Made by a program: the position numbers and the translations under genes
The notes under the pieces: generated by a model
Databases searched by the model: none
Told to the model about the DNA's origin: nothing
The model's input: the letters and a program-made list of their open reading frames with translations, nothing else
In this document: positions 32,575 through 40,063 of the stretch, piece after piece
Layout: the number at the start of each line of letters is the position of its first letter
Numbering within the stretch: position 1 is the stretch's first letter
Assembly: GCA_034002865.1 (NCBI GenBank)
Contig: JAVEZR010000002.1
Span: forward strand, 1-64,000
Length of the DNA stretch: 64,000 nucleotides
Direction of reading: 5' to 3'
Source of the DNA: UBA5209 sp034002865
Lineage (GTDB): Bacteria > Patescibacteriota > Dojkabacteria > SC72

Positions 32575-32674
32575 NNNNNNNNNNNNNNNNNNNNNNNNNN
32601 NNNNNNNNNNNNNNNNNNNNNNNNNNNNNNNNNNNNNNNNNNNNNNNNNNNNNNNNNNNNNNNNNNNNNNNNNN
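32575..32674. other. Assembly gap of 100 N
   Basis: Exactly 100 N, the usual size for a gap of unknown length. It interrupts two early genes. Confidence 0.98.
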
Positions 32675-32769
32675 GCAAATAAGAAGGTGCTCTTATCTAT
32701 TTGGTGTTTAGCATACCCTATTGTAAAAGCACAGCTTACTATAGAACCAATCATAAAGTACAATTCCAT
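32675..32769 (-). CDS. 5' part of a small membrane protein gene, cut by the gap
   Basis: Starts at 32769 behind GAGGG. The visible 31 residues begin MELYFMIGSIVSCAFTIGY, an N-terminal membrane segment, then run into N. A promoter at 32790-32818 precedes it. Whether it joins the acidic 3' end at 32511-32574 across the gap cannot be told. Confidence 0.55.
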
Positions 32770-32789
32770 TATACCCTCTTAATAATTTA

Positions 32790-32818
32790 ATTATATTCTA
32801 ATTATTTTTCATTGTAAA
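32790..32818 (-). promoter_or_regulatory. Strong sigma70-like early promoter
   Basis: On the - strand TTTACA, a 17-base spacer, then consensus TATAAT, placed about 20 bases before the ATG at 32769. It is the best early-arm promoter seen by eye. Confidence 0.7.
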
Positions 32819-32887
32819 TAATTATTTTTATCTAGCTTTCATTTGGTAATTTATATTTGTTCAGCCTTCTTTAATATATTATGAAGA

Positions 32888-32905
32888 GGCTATATTTCTA
32901 TAGCC
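32888..32905 (-). terminator. Small GAAA-loop hairpin after gene 32919
   Basis: GGCTATA, loop GAAA, TATAGCC on the - strand, 14 bases beyond the stop codon. The tail TCTTCAT is only partly T-rich, so it may stabilise the 3' end rather than terminate strongly. Confidence 0.4.
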
Positions 32906-32918
32906 CTATCATCATACA

Positions 32919-33386
32919 TTAAGAAAGTCTTGAAACTTTAAGCTCCATACCAATACGGCAGCTTTCACCCTTTTCAAGCGCCTTAATCTGTTCTTGCTCT
33001 TCCTCATCGAAGCCATTGTCTTCAGTCAAAAAGCTAGGCAGCTCACACCCTAAAAGGATTCTTATATGTGAATCATCCCATCTGTTCCAATCAAACTTAT
33101 AAAGAGGAACTTCAGTTTCATATGTAAGATTGCCAAGGTAGTTGGGGCTTAGAACACAGCTAGCTACAAACTGAGTATGAAGTTTTTTGAGGTCTACACA
33201 AGTTGTCTTAACATCCTCAAGATGTTTATAAGAATGGTGAGCCAATATTGCAGCTGTCATAGCTGCAATAGATACTTTGTTTTTCCACCTAGTTGTGAAG
33301 CTAAGGATTATAGCACTATCACTAGCAAAGCAAACATTCCCTAGTTGGAATAATGTATCAAATGATTGTTCAAGTTCAGTTGTCAT
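32919..33386 (-). CDS. Unknown early protein
   Basis: 155 residues, soluble, with several Cys, a central IAAMTAAILAHH helix and an acidic GFDEEEQEQIKALEKGE section. The leader GGAGGTAGTTATGAC is identical to that of the gene just upstream. Early position and lack of homology to known families suggest a host-takeover role; nothing in the sequence proves it. Confidence 0.6.
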   Translation of the reverse strand: MTTELEQSFDTLFQLGNVCFASDSAIILSFTTRWKNKVSIAAMTAAILAHHSYKHLEDVKTTCVDLKKLHTQFVASCVLSPNYLGNLTYETEVPLYKFDWNRWDDSHIRILLGCELPSFLTEDNGFDEEEQEQIKALEKGESCRIGMELKVSRLS

Positions 33387-33388
33387 AA

Positions 33389-33637
33389 CTACCTCCTATT
33401 ATCTACCATTTCTTCAAGGTACGTCTTGTATAGCTCTCTATGACCTTCGTCGTCATCAAGGTAATTATAGTTCTCTATACTCAACATACCTTCTACCAAA
33501 ACATCCTTAGCTATAGGACTTGTGTACATTAGAGCTATGAAACCTTTTTCAATTTCATAGTCACTAATAGCTTCGTTTTCTTCACACTTTTTCATAAAGA
33601 ACTGTTCATACTGTTCAGCGATTTCTTCTCTAGTCAT
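33389..33637 (-). CDS. Unknown small acidic early protein
   Basis: 82 residues from the ATG at 33637 with GGAGG five bases upstream; the ATG at 33649 four codons earlier lies before this ribosome site and is rejected. Helical, highly acidic (DDDEGHRELY). It is the gene closest to the AT-rich control region on this side. Confidence 0.6.
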   Translation of the reverse strand: MTREEIAEQYEQFFMKKCEENEAISDYEIEKGFIALMYTSPIAKDVLVEGMLSIENYNYLDDDEGHRELYKTYLEEMVDNRR

Positions 33638-33878
33638 AACTACCTCCATTTGAACATTATCAATTTATTACTCAATATTTTCTATTATAATATAATTATA
33701 AATAGAATGGAATAATATTTATTATTTCACTTCTGATTAAATAGTTTAGACCAAATAAGCAAGCTCTTAATTTAATATTTAGAACTTTATTTAATATATA
33801 GAACTTTATTTAATTAGTTTAAGTTCTCTCTATTAATATAAACGCGCGCACGCGTATAACATATAAATTTGATTTTGT

Positions 33879-33907
33879 AAACATATTTTTATAAAAAAAA
33901 TATGTTT
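33879..33907. repeat. 12-bp AT inverted repeat
   Basis: AAACATATTTTT and AAAAATATGTTT around a 5-base loop, T-rich on both sides. It may unwind easily or serve as a bidirectional terminator. Confidence 0.5.
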
Positions 33908-34003
33908 TTGTTATTTTACTTTAAAGCTTTTAAGAGTTTGGTTCATTCTTTAAGGTGGACTAATATTTTGTCCAGTTTAGCTGTAAGTTATTGATAAATA
34001 AGT

Positions 34004-34395
34004 GGGTTAAATAGGTTATTGCGTAAATCGTTAATAAATAAGATAAAATTATGAGATTTTTGATTTATAACAATGTTTTCGTTGTAGATGTAAATCATTG
34101 ATATTATTATATAATTATAAATCATTGATAAATAAGCGGGTTATATAGGTTATTTCATAAATCATTGATGGGATTGAATAATGTTTTATGATGAACACGA
34201 ATTGAATATATATTCATGTTGTATACGAATGGTCTAAAGTGTTGGTAAGTCTGGATAAAATATAATGTAAAATAATTCAAAACAAATAACCTATATAACC
34301 TGTTTTTTTTTCAATATATACTCTTAAAAATACGAGTTTTTTTGAAAATTTGAAATTTGAGTGTTATTCAGGTTAAACAGGTTATATAGGTTATT
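34004..34395. repeat. Four copies of GGTTATATAGGTTATT (iteron-like)
   Basis: Copies start at 34005 (one variant base), 34139 and 34380 on +, and 34285-34300 on the opposite strand. The last two form a 22-bp inverted repeat at 34284-34305 and 34375-34396. Each of the first two is preceded by TTGATAAATAAG. Spacing and orientation suit an initiator or regulator that binds cooperatively. Confidence 0.65.
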
Positions 34396-34540
34396 TATTT
34401 GATAATTATATTTAAATAAACTTTAAAGTATTGTCCACAACAAACCTAGGTAGCGAAAACTTTATAAAACTACTAAATAAACTTTAGAGTATTTGCACAA
34501 CAAACTTAGGTAACACAAAACTACTAGTAAAATTTTAGAT

Positions 34541-34576
34541 AAAAAAAAAGGACACTTAGAGTTTATCTAAGTGTCC
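34541..34576 (-). terminator. Strong terminator after the gene at 34590
   Basis: 11-bp perfect stem GGACACTTAGA/TCTAAGTGTCC with a 5-base loop, followed on the - strand by nine T. Confidence 0.9.
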
Positions 34577-34589
34577 TTAAGTTGTTTAG

Positions 34590-35057
34590 TTACTTGTTAA
34601 AGTTTTCCCAATCTTTAGTAAAGTCATAAGTTTCATACAAGTTTAAGCTTGCATGAATTTCTTTAGCTTCCTGAGCTTTCTTCTTTGCGAGTTCAAAGTC
34701 TTCACTTAACAAAGCTTTTGCACTCTCACTTTCAAGTTTTTTGCGAAGCGTGTTAAGCTTCGTCCACTTAGCTATACTCGCTTTGCAGTAACCCTTTGAC
34801 TTGTCATTTGAAATCACCATGTTATCTTTAGGTTCATAAACTTGGTGAAATCTGCAAAAGTAGTAGACAATACCGTCTTCTTCGTACGGTGGGTTTTGTG
34901 CAGAACCTCCAACTTTCTTAGGTTCAAGCAAACTAGCTAAGGTTGACATGAGGTTTTCTTTGAACTTAGAACTTACCTTATGTTCTGCGAACAAAGTTTC
35001 AAGTTCTTCATTTACTTTCGCCCATGTCTGATGTTTCGCACCTTTTAAAGTTTCCAT
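34590..35057 (-). CDS. Zinc-binding early protein, first gene of the early arm
   Basis: 155 residues from the ATG at 35057 with GAGG six bases upstream. The centre, YYFCRFHQVYEP and later SKGYCKASIAKW, has Cys-x2-His and a further Cys that could hold zinc; this pattern is seen in small phage proteins of unknown role. The rest is helical with a Lys/Glu/Ala C-terminal coiled coil. Own terminator behind, inverted repeat and 68-bp repeats ahead, so it is an independently controlled single-gene transcript. Confidence 0.65.
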   Translation of the reverse strand: METLKGAKHQTWAKVNEELETLFAEHKVSSKFKENLMSTLASLLEPKKVGGSAQNPPYEEDGIVYYFCRFHQVYEPKDNMVISNDKSKGYCKASIAKWTKLNTLRKKLESESAKALLSEDFELAKKKAQEAKEIHASLNLYETYDFTKDWENFNK

Positions 35058-35081
35058 GTCTATCCTCACATAGTTTTATTA

Positions 35082-35109
35082 TCTCAACTTAGTTATATTC
35101 TAGTTGAGA
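35082..35109. promoter_or_regulatory. 8-bp inverted repeat upstream of gene 34590
   Basis: TCTCAACT and AGTTGAGA, 12-base spacer, about 25 bases before the ATG at 35057. Operator-like. Confidence 0.4.
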
Positions 35110-35150
35110 ATCTTATCTTTCTATATTTAACTTTCAAACAACTGTTTGTT

Positions 35151-35339
35151 CTTAATTTAAATATAATATATACTATTTAATTATAAAAGTACACTATTAT
35201 TTTTAAATTATTTAATTTCTTAATTTAAATATAATATATACTATTTAATTATAAAAGTACACTATTATTTTTAAATTATTTAATTTCTTAATTTAAATAT
35301 AATATATACTATTTAATTATAAAAGTACACTATTATTTT
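35151..35339. repeat. 68-bp direct repeats (2.8 copies)
   Basis: Units start at 35151, 35219 and 35287; the first two are identical over 68 bases and the third over its first 53. Each holds, on the - strand, TGTACT, 17 bases, TATATT, a motif shared with promoters at 35647-35676 and 37753-37781. They may be a promoter or activator array for the early gene at 34590. Confidence 0.8.
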
Positions 35340-35350
35340 ATATAACATTA

Positions 35351-35474
35351 TTAGAGTCTATTGAACTGAGTATAGCTAGTATAACTTTATTAGAGTCTAT
35401 TGAACTAGATATAGTTAGTATAACTTTATTAGAGTCTATTGAACTGAATATGGTTAGTATAATATTATTAGAGT
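35351..35474. repeat. 39-bp direct repeats running into the N gap
   Basis: The start TTAGAGTCTATTGAACT recurs at 35351, 35390 and 35429, and TTAGAGT again at 35468 before the gap. Units differ at a few positions. The array may continue inside the gap, which would explain the assembly break. Confidence 0.85.
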
Positions 35475-35574
35475 NNNNNNNNNNNNNNNNNNNNNNNNNN
35501 NNNNNNNNNNNNNNNNNNNNNNNNNNNNNNNNNNNNNNNNNNNNNNNNNNNNNNNNNNNNNNNNNNNNNNNNNN
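35475..35574. other. Assembly gap of 100 N in a repeat array
   Basis: Exactly 100 N following the 39-bp repeats. The true length is unknown. Confidence 0.98.
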
Positions 35575-35646
35575 AAACCATTTCAGAACTTCCGTTTAAT
35601 TAAGCTTAATCAAGCAGCCAATAATAAAGGCTAAATAATATTTTGC

Positions 35647-35676
35647 TGTACTTTTATATACAACATGCTCTATAAT
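35647..35676 (+). promoter_or_regulatory. Candidate late promoter of the terminase genes
   Basis: TGTACT, 18 bases, TATAAT. The -10 box ends only five bases before the ATG at 35682. TGTACT at the -35 place is not the sigma70 consensus and is shared with the scaffold promoter, so a phage activator may act here. Confidence 0.5.
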
Positions 35677-35681
35677 AAATA

Positions 35682-36140
35682 ATGAAAAAGATTTCAAAAG
35701 CTTATGCTCTAGCGTTACAGAAAGAATGGGAAAACTCATCAGTATCTATCGAAGATTTACTTACTCTAAATGGCTTACAACGCGCACAGGTACCTGGTAT
35801 AGACACTTGGAAAAGAAAAGATTCTATTATAGTAACTGGTGAAATAGTACCCACCTCAGCAAGTGCAGGTATAACTGAAGAGAATTTAAAAGAACGCACT
35901 ACTGCACTACTTGACAGAATATTTTATGCTAAAGAACAAGCAGTCAATATAGCTATTAGTTATCTTGAGGAAAATATTAAAAAAGAACGTGCTCAATACA
36001 TAGAAACTAAAGAGTTTAAAGATATAGTTACTGTTATAGATACAGTTGAAAGGTCTGTAGTAGGTGATAAGGATTCAAAGAAACCTTCAGTAGCTATACT
36101 TGTGCAAAAGCTACTTGACTCAGTGGAGGATGACTGCTAA
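35682..36140 (+). CDS. Terminase small subunit candidate
   Basis: 152 residues. Helical with a basic N terminus (MKKISKAYALALQKEW) and a C-terminal VQKLLDSVEDD helix. It precedes the large terminase with a TAATG overlap, the usual place for the small subunit that recognises the packaging site. No ribosome site lies before the ATG and the -10 box is almost in contact with it, so the mRNA may be leaderless. There is no other Met in the protein, so the start is fixed unless a rare codon is used. Confidence 0.6.
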   Translation: MKKISKAYALALQKEWENSSVSIEDLLTLNGLQRAQVPGIDTWKRKDSIIVTGEIVPTSASAGITEENLKERTTALLDRIFYAKEQAVNIAISYLEENIKKERAQYIETKEFKDIVTVIDTVERSVVGDKDSKKPSVAILVQKLLDSVEDDC

Positions 36141-37732
36141 TGACTTCAGTATATTTGCCTGAGACACCAGAAGAAATAGCTAAGCGTCAGGATATGACAA
36201 ATAGTTATAAGCCCAGTGATATACCGTTAGATGAGGCAACTGCTAAGAAATATAAAAAAACCTATGGTTCTAAGCTTTGGCGCTTAGATAATCTTTATTA
36301 TATACGGGATAAAAATAACGTTCTTAAAGTACTCAAATTAAATCACTCACAGAGGAAGCTTTTAAGTAAGCGGCATAACAGAAAAATAACTCTTAAATCA
36401 CGCCAGCAAGGCATTTCTACTCTTTATTTGGCATATGCACTCGACGATTGTCTCTTTAAACCAGGGCATCAGGCAGGTATACAGTCGTATGGGCAGGATG
36501 AGTCAGACAAGCTTGCTGCAAGAGCTAGGCTCATGTGGGATATGCTGGATGATAAAGTAAAGGCTATGCTGAATATACGTATAGTAGCGGATAACGCTAA
36601 GGGTATGACATTCAGTAATGGAAGCATACTGAAAATAGGTAACTTCCGTGGTGACACACTTCAGTTTTTGCATGTGTCAGAGCTAGGCCGCATAGCTGTT
36701 AATCAGCCTGAAAAGGCACAGGAGCTCAAAACTGGTGCTTTCCAGTCAGTAGGTAAAGACCAGAAGATTTCAATAGAAAGCACTGCTAAAGGTAAAGTAG
36801 GGTTATTCTATGAAATGTGGCATAAGGCTATATCCCATATAGGGCCTTTAGGGCCATTTGACTTCGAACCAGTGTTTTTAAGCTGGGTAGAAGACCCTGA
36901 CTGTGAAATAGATATGCCGCAGGAAATATCACCAGCAATGCATGAGTACTTTTTAAAAATAGAAGAGGAACTAGGTACCGTTTTAAGGGATACTCAGAAG
37001 TGGTGGTATGTAGCTAAGGAACGAGAGCTCACCGAAGACATGAAACAGGAATACCCATCAACACCAGAAGAAGCCTTTGAGCAATCTATAGGTGGCGTTT
37101 ACTATAAAGAGGAGTATAAAACTTTACAATTAAGAACTGGACTATATGACCCAGCACTTTTAGTTCATAGCGTTTTTGATTTCGGTGTAGCGGATGACTT
37201 TATAGTTATATTTTTTCAAAAACATGCTGATGACTCAGTTAAGATTCTTAAGTGGTATGGTAACTCTGGAGTTGGTATAGACCACTATGTAGAAGTATAC
37301 AATGGCTTACATGATGCATTAGGATGGAACTTTGGTAAAACCTATGTACCTCACGATGCATCAGTTAGAGAATGGATAGCCGGCGGTAAAACTAGAGAAT
37401 CAGCTCTTAGAGAAGCTGGTTTTAATATAGTTAGAGTACCAAAGACATCCTTAGCTGAAGGCATAGCTGCCACTAGGCCATTCTTACGAGTAGTTGAGAT
37501 AGAGGATGACTGTGTTGAAATAGTAGAGGCTATACAGCATTACCGTAAAAAGTATGATAGAGCGCTAGGTATACATTTAGATGCTCCAGTACATGATAAA
37601 TACTCACATACAGCTGACTGTATTAGGTATTTAGCTGTAGGTAATAAGTATTTTCCTATAGATAGAATATACGTTATAGATAAGACTAGGCCTAAGTTAC
37701 GAAATAGGCATAGAGGTAGCTATGATATATAA
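36140..37732 (+). CDS. Terminase large subunit
   Basis: 530 residues. The ATPase motif is KSRQQGIST (86-94), with LHVSELG near residue 175 in the place of Walker B, typical of this terminase group. The nuclease part has FDFGVADDF near 343, VPHDASVREW near 410 and HDKYSHTADCIRYL near 488, giving the RNase H-like acidic residues. It cuts concatemers and drives DNA into the head through the portal. Circular permutation of the map would fit headful packaging. Confidence 0.9.
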   Translation: MTSVYLPETPEEIAKRQDMTNSYKPSDIPLDEATAKKYKKTYGSKLWRLDNLYYIRDKNNVLKVLKLNHSQRKLLSKRHNRKITLKSRQQGISTLYLAYALDDCLFKPGHQAGIQSYGQDESDKLAARARLMWDMLDDKVKAMLNIRIVADNAKGMTFSNGSILKIGNFRGDTLQFLHVSELGRIAVNQPEKAQELKTGAFQSVGKDQKISIESTAKGKVGLFYEMWHKAISHIGPLGPFDFEPVFLSWVEDPDCEIDMPQEISPAMHEYFLKIEEELGTVLRDTQKWWYVAKERELTEDMKQEYPSTPEEAFEQSIGGVYYKEEYKTLQLRTGLYDPALLVHSVFDFGVADDFIVIFFQKHADDSVKILKWYGNSGVGIDHYVEVYNGLHDALGWNFGKTYVPHDASVREWIAGGKTRESALREAGFNIVRVPKTSLAEGIAATRPFLRVVEIEDDCVEIVEAIQHYRKKYDRALGIHLDAPVHDKYSHTADCIRYLAVGNKYFPIDRIYVIDKTRPKLRNRHRGSYDI

Positions 37733-37752
37733 AAATAATTTTTTATAATTAG

Positions 37753-37781
37753 TGTACTATCCTGCTTAGATGGGATATAAT
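37753..37781 (+). promoter_or_regulatory. Candidate late promoter of the scaffold/capsid genes
   Basis: TGTACT, 17 bases, TATAAT, about 20 bases before the scaffold ATG. GAGG then sets the translation start. The same -35-like hexamer stands ahead of the small terminase. Confidence 0.55.
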
Positions 37782-37802
37782 ATAATATTAAAGAGGTAAT
37801 TT

Positions 37803-38459
37803 ATGGGAACACCTGAAGACAAAGGACTTCCATCAGCTGATGGAATGTTTCCTGAGGACACAGACTCTCAGAACAATTCAGAGAGTACTGAGAATACTGA
37901 ACAACCGGTGGTAGACTGGGAAAAACGTTATAAGGACCTTCAGTCGCATACGACTAAAGTGACCCAAGATAACAAAGCACTCAGAGTGGAAAATGAGGTT
38001 CTCAAAACTGGCACCAGTTTGGTAATTTCAGATGAGCAGAAGCAGGAACTTGAGAATTTGAAGTTTTCAGACCCTGACGCCTGGCGTGAAAAGCTTAATA
38101 AGATTGAGGCTGAATCTCATAAAGAGATTGCTAAAACAATTAACCAGAAAACGGAACTCGAATCCAGAATAGAGCTCAGAGATGAGTTTCTTAAGACAAA
38201 TTCCGGAATTACCATTGATATGCTGGAGTATGATGTACCCGTTAAGCTGGCGCGTGAACTGGCAGAAGATAAGATTACTTATGCTGAATTTCTTGACAAA
38301 GCTAAGGGTTTTCTTTCTAAGGGAAGAAAACTTAAAACACCTGAATCAACTCTTGACCAGCCTAACTTGTCTAAGCAGAATGGTGACCACAGCCCTTCTG
38401 TAGGTGACGAAGGCAAAAGAAGGAAATCGTCAGATGACTACAAAAAAGAAATCTATTAA
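37803..38459 (+). CDS. Capsid scaffolding protein
   Basis: 218 residues, very acidic N terminus (EDTDSQNNSESTENTE), a long helical coiled-coil centre (residues about 38-130) and a Lys/Arg-rich C terminus, the ordinary layout of podovirus scaffolds. It lies just before the capsid gene, with which it shares C/G-ending codons. Confidence 0.8.
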   Translation: MGTPEDKGLPSADGMFPEDTDSQNNSESTENTEQPVVDWEKRYKDLQSHTTKVTQDNKALRVENEVLKTGTSLVISDEQKQELENLKFSDPDAWREKLNKIEAESHKEIAKTINQKTELESRIELRDEFLKTNSGITIDMLEYDVPVKLARELAEDKITYAEFLDKAKGFLSKGRKLKTPESTLDQPNLSKQNGDHSPSVGDEGKRRKSSDDYKKEIY

Positions 38460-38470
38460 GGAGGCTATAA

Positions 38471-39613
38471 ATGCCTGAACCTCAGCTGACCGGCGTTGTG
38501 TCGATTGGTTCCGAACTTGAAAGAAAGCGGTGGATACGTGAGGGCCTTATAAAGAATGCTTCAAAAAGCTTTTGGAGCCCTTATACTGGTAACAGCTTTG
38601 AAAGCATAGTATACCAGGTAAATGACCCTGATACTAAAGCAGGACACAATGTAGTGTTCCAGTTTGATGGCTATCTTGTCGAAGGCCCTGTAAAAGGAAA
38701 AGAAACCGCCCGTGGTAAGGGAGAAGAAAAGAAACTTTTCTCTGACAAATGTATTGTTGACAGGTACAGATTCCCTGTTAGCAATGGTGACATTTTTGAT
38801 GGTGTTAATGTTGGTGACCTGAGCATAACTCAGCACGCAGATTCCAGAGAGAAACTTGCGGATAAGTTTGTAAGGTTTAAAGACCAGGCAATCTTTGATG
38901 TTGCTCAGCAGTCTGTAACACATAAAATCAATTTGTCTGCCTTTGGCATGGACAACATCCTTGATGTCGAGCAGATACTTAAAACTGGTACTGGTTACAG
39001 CGTAGGCGGTAAGAGACTCCCTCTTAAACCGTTTAGGCTCTCAGATGGCCGCCCTGTATGGCTTTGGCTGCTTGACCCTCTTTCAAAAGTTAAGTTTCTT
39101 AAGAGCACAGGCGCACAGAACTTGCTCAAAGACGCTGATGTAAGAGGAAATGCAAACAGAACCATAAGTGGCCTTATCGGTAAGATAGGAAACTTCCTTT
39201 TTGTTGAGGCAGATGTGTTCTTCGGCTCCCAGAAAGGTAATACAATTCTTGATGCTCTTGGCTACTCAGCCATAAATGACATCAAAGAACTCCATTGTGC
39301 TGGTTTGAGAACTTACAAAGCTACTACAGACTTTACGCCTGCTTCATGGCTCGGTTATGCTGGTTATGATGCTGCGTCTGGTACAGTGCATTCTCGTAAC
39401 CTCATACTTGGCGCTGGAGCAATTCAGGTACCTTTCGGCAAAATGCCTGACTATAAGTTTGAGCTTTCTCAGGATTTCGCTATCGACTCTGAATCAGCAC
39501 TTGAAGTGTGGATGAACGTTAAAGCCACAAGCTACTACGCTGAAAATAAGGATTACCTCCTTCAGGCCGGCGGTATAACAAACGGTATAATTGCCGTAGA
39601 CGTAAAACATTAG
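38471..39613 (+). CDS. Major capsid protein (N4-gp56/DUF4043-like)
   Basis: 380 residues, AGGAGG six bases before the ATG. The N-terminal segment NASKSFWSPYTGNSFESIV, then FQFDGYLVEGPVKGKET and VDRYRFPV, resembles the DUF4043/N4-gp56 capsid group with the HK97-type fold. It lies between scaffold and decoration protein. Codon use is more C/G-ending than in neighbours, fitting high expression. It would assemble the icosahedral head. Confidence 0.8.
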   Translation: MPEPQLTGVVSIGSELERKRWIREGLIKNASKSFWSPYTGNSFESIVYQVNDPDTKAGHNVVFQFDGYLVEGPVKGKETARGKGEEKKLFSDKCIVDRYRFPVSNGDIFDGVNVGDLSITQHADSREKLADKFVRFKDQAIFDVAQQSVTHKINLSAFGMDNILDVEQILKTGTGYSVGGKRLPLKPFRLSDGRPVWLWLLDPLSKVKFLKSTGAQNLLKDADVRGNANRTISGLIGKIGNFLFVEADVFFGSQKGNTILDALGYSAINDIKELHCAGLRTYKATTDFTPASWLGYAGYDAASGTVHSRNLILGAGAIQVPFGKMPDYKFELSQDFAIDSESALEVWMNVKATSYYAENKDYLLQAGGITNGIIAVDVKH

Positions 39614-39624
39614 GAGGCTAAGCG

Positions 39625-40002
39625 ATGGCTACTAAGGATTTTACCAAAAACGGCGACGCTCTTAAAAAACGTGGAGTAAGCGTTGGCGTATACAACTTCA
39701 CAGGGGCAGATTTTGGTACAGGAGACACTCTTGTGCTTGCTAATCTGCCGGCAGACATCTTTATAACAAATGCAACAGTGTTCGCTACCGGAGGCGCAAG
39801 CTCAACCATAAACCTTAAGGCTAATGGCAGTGCAGCCCAGGCTGTAGCAACACATCAGCAGACACGCGTAGCGTGGAATCTCAAGGTACCTAATGGAGGT
39901 CAGCTTACGGCAGAAGCCGGTGCTACAGCTCCTACTGGAGAGATAAAACTCCTGATTGAGTACATTGAGTACGAAAAATCAACTGGTGAGTACACCAGGT
40001 AA
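39625..40002 (+). CDS. Probable head decoration (cement) protein
   Basis: 125 residues, almost all beta with Gly, Ala and Thr-rich strands (GASSTINLKANGSAA). GGAGG precedes the ATG. It follows the capsid gene and has its own terminator behind it, as expected for an abundant capsid-stabilising protein. No exact family recognised. Confidence 0.6.
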   Translation: MATKDFTKNGDALKKRGVSVGVYNFTGADFGTGDTLVLANLPADIFITNATVFATGGASSTINLKANGSAAQAVATHQQTRVAWNLKVPNGGQLTAEAGATAPTGEIKLLIEYIEYEKSTGEYTR

Positions 40003-40009
40003 TCAAGTA

Positions 40010-40048
40010 GCCCTCAGTCTACACCGACAGGTATACTGAGGGCCTCTT
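40010..40048 (+). terminator. Terminator after the capsid block
   Basis: 9-bp stem GCCCTCAGT/ACTGAGGGC with a 16-base loop, then CTCTT. It would reduce transcription of the adaptor and fibre genes relative to the capsid. Confidence 0.7.
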
Positions 40049-40063
40049 AATTACGAGGTAAGC

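Larger units (their letters stand above)
33638..34549. other. AT-rich non-coding control region, candidate replication origin
   Basis: About 900 bases without a credible gene. It holds repeated motifs: TAGAACTTTATTTAAT at 33780 and 33799, an alternating CGCGCGCACGCG at 33843-33854, an AT hairpin at 33879-33907, TAAATCATTGAT three times between 34090 and 34170, a 16-base motif four times (34004-34395), an imperfect 61-bp direct repeat from 34414, and TTGTCCACA at 34431-34439, one base from a DnaA box. These features resemble a phage origin with iterons. It lies where the two arms diverge. Confidence 0.55.

Noticed and set aside
33853..33881. A further early promoter with TTTACA on the - strand
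   Set aside because: The -10 box (TTATAC or TATACG) is poor and the site lies more than 200 bases from the next gene.
35151..35474. CRISPR array
   Set aside because: The repeat units are directly adjacent with no unique spacers, and no cas gene is present.
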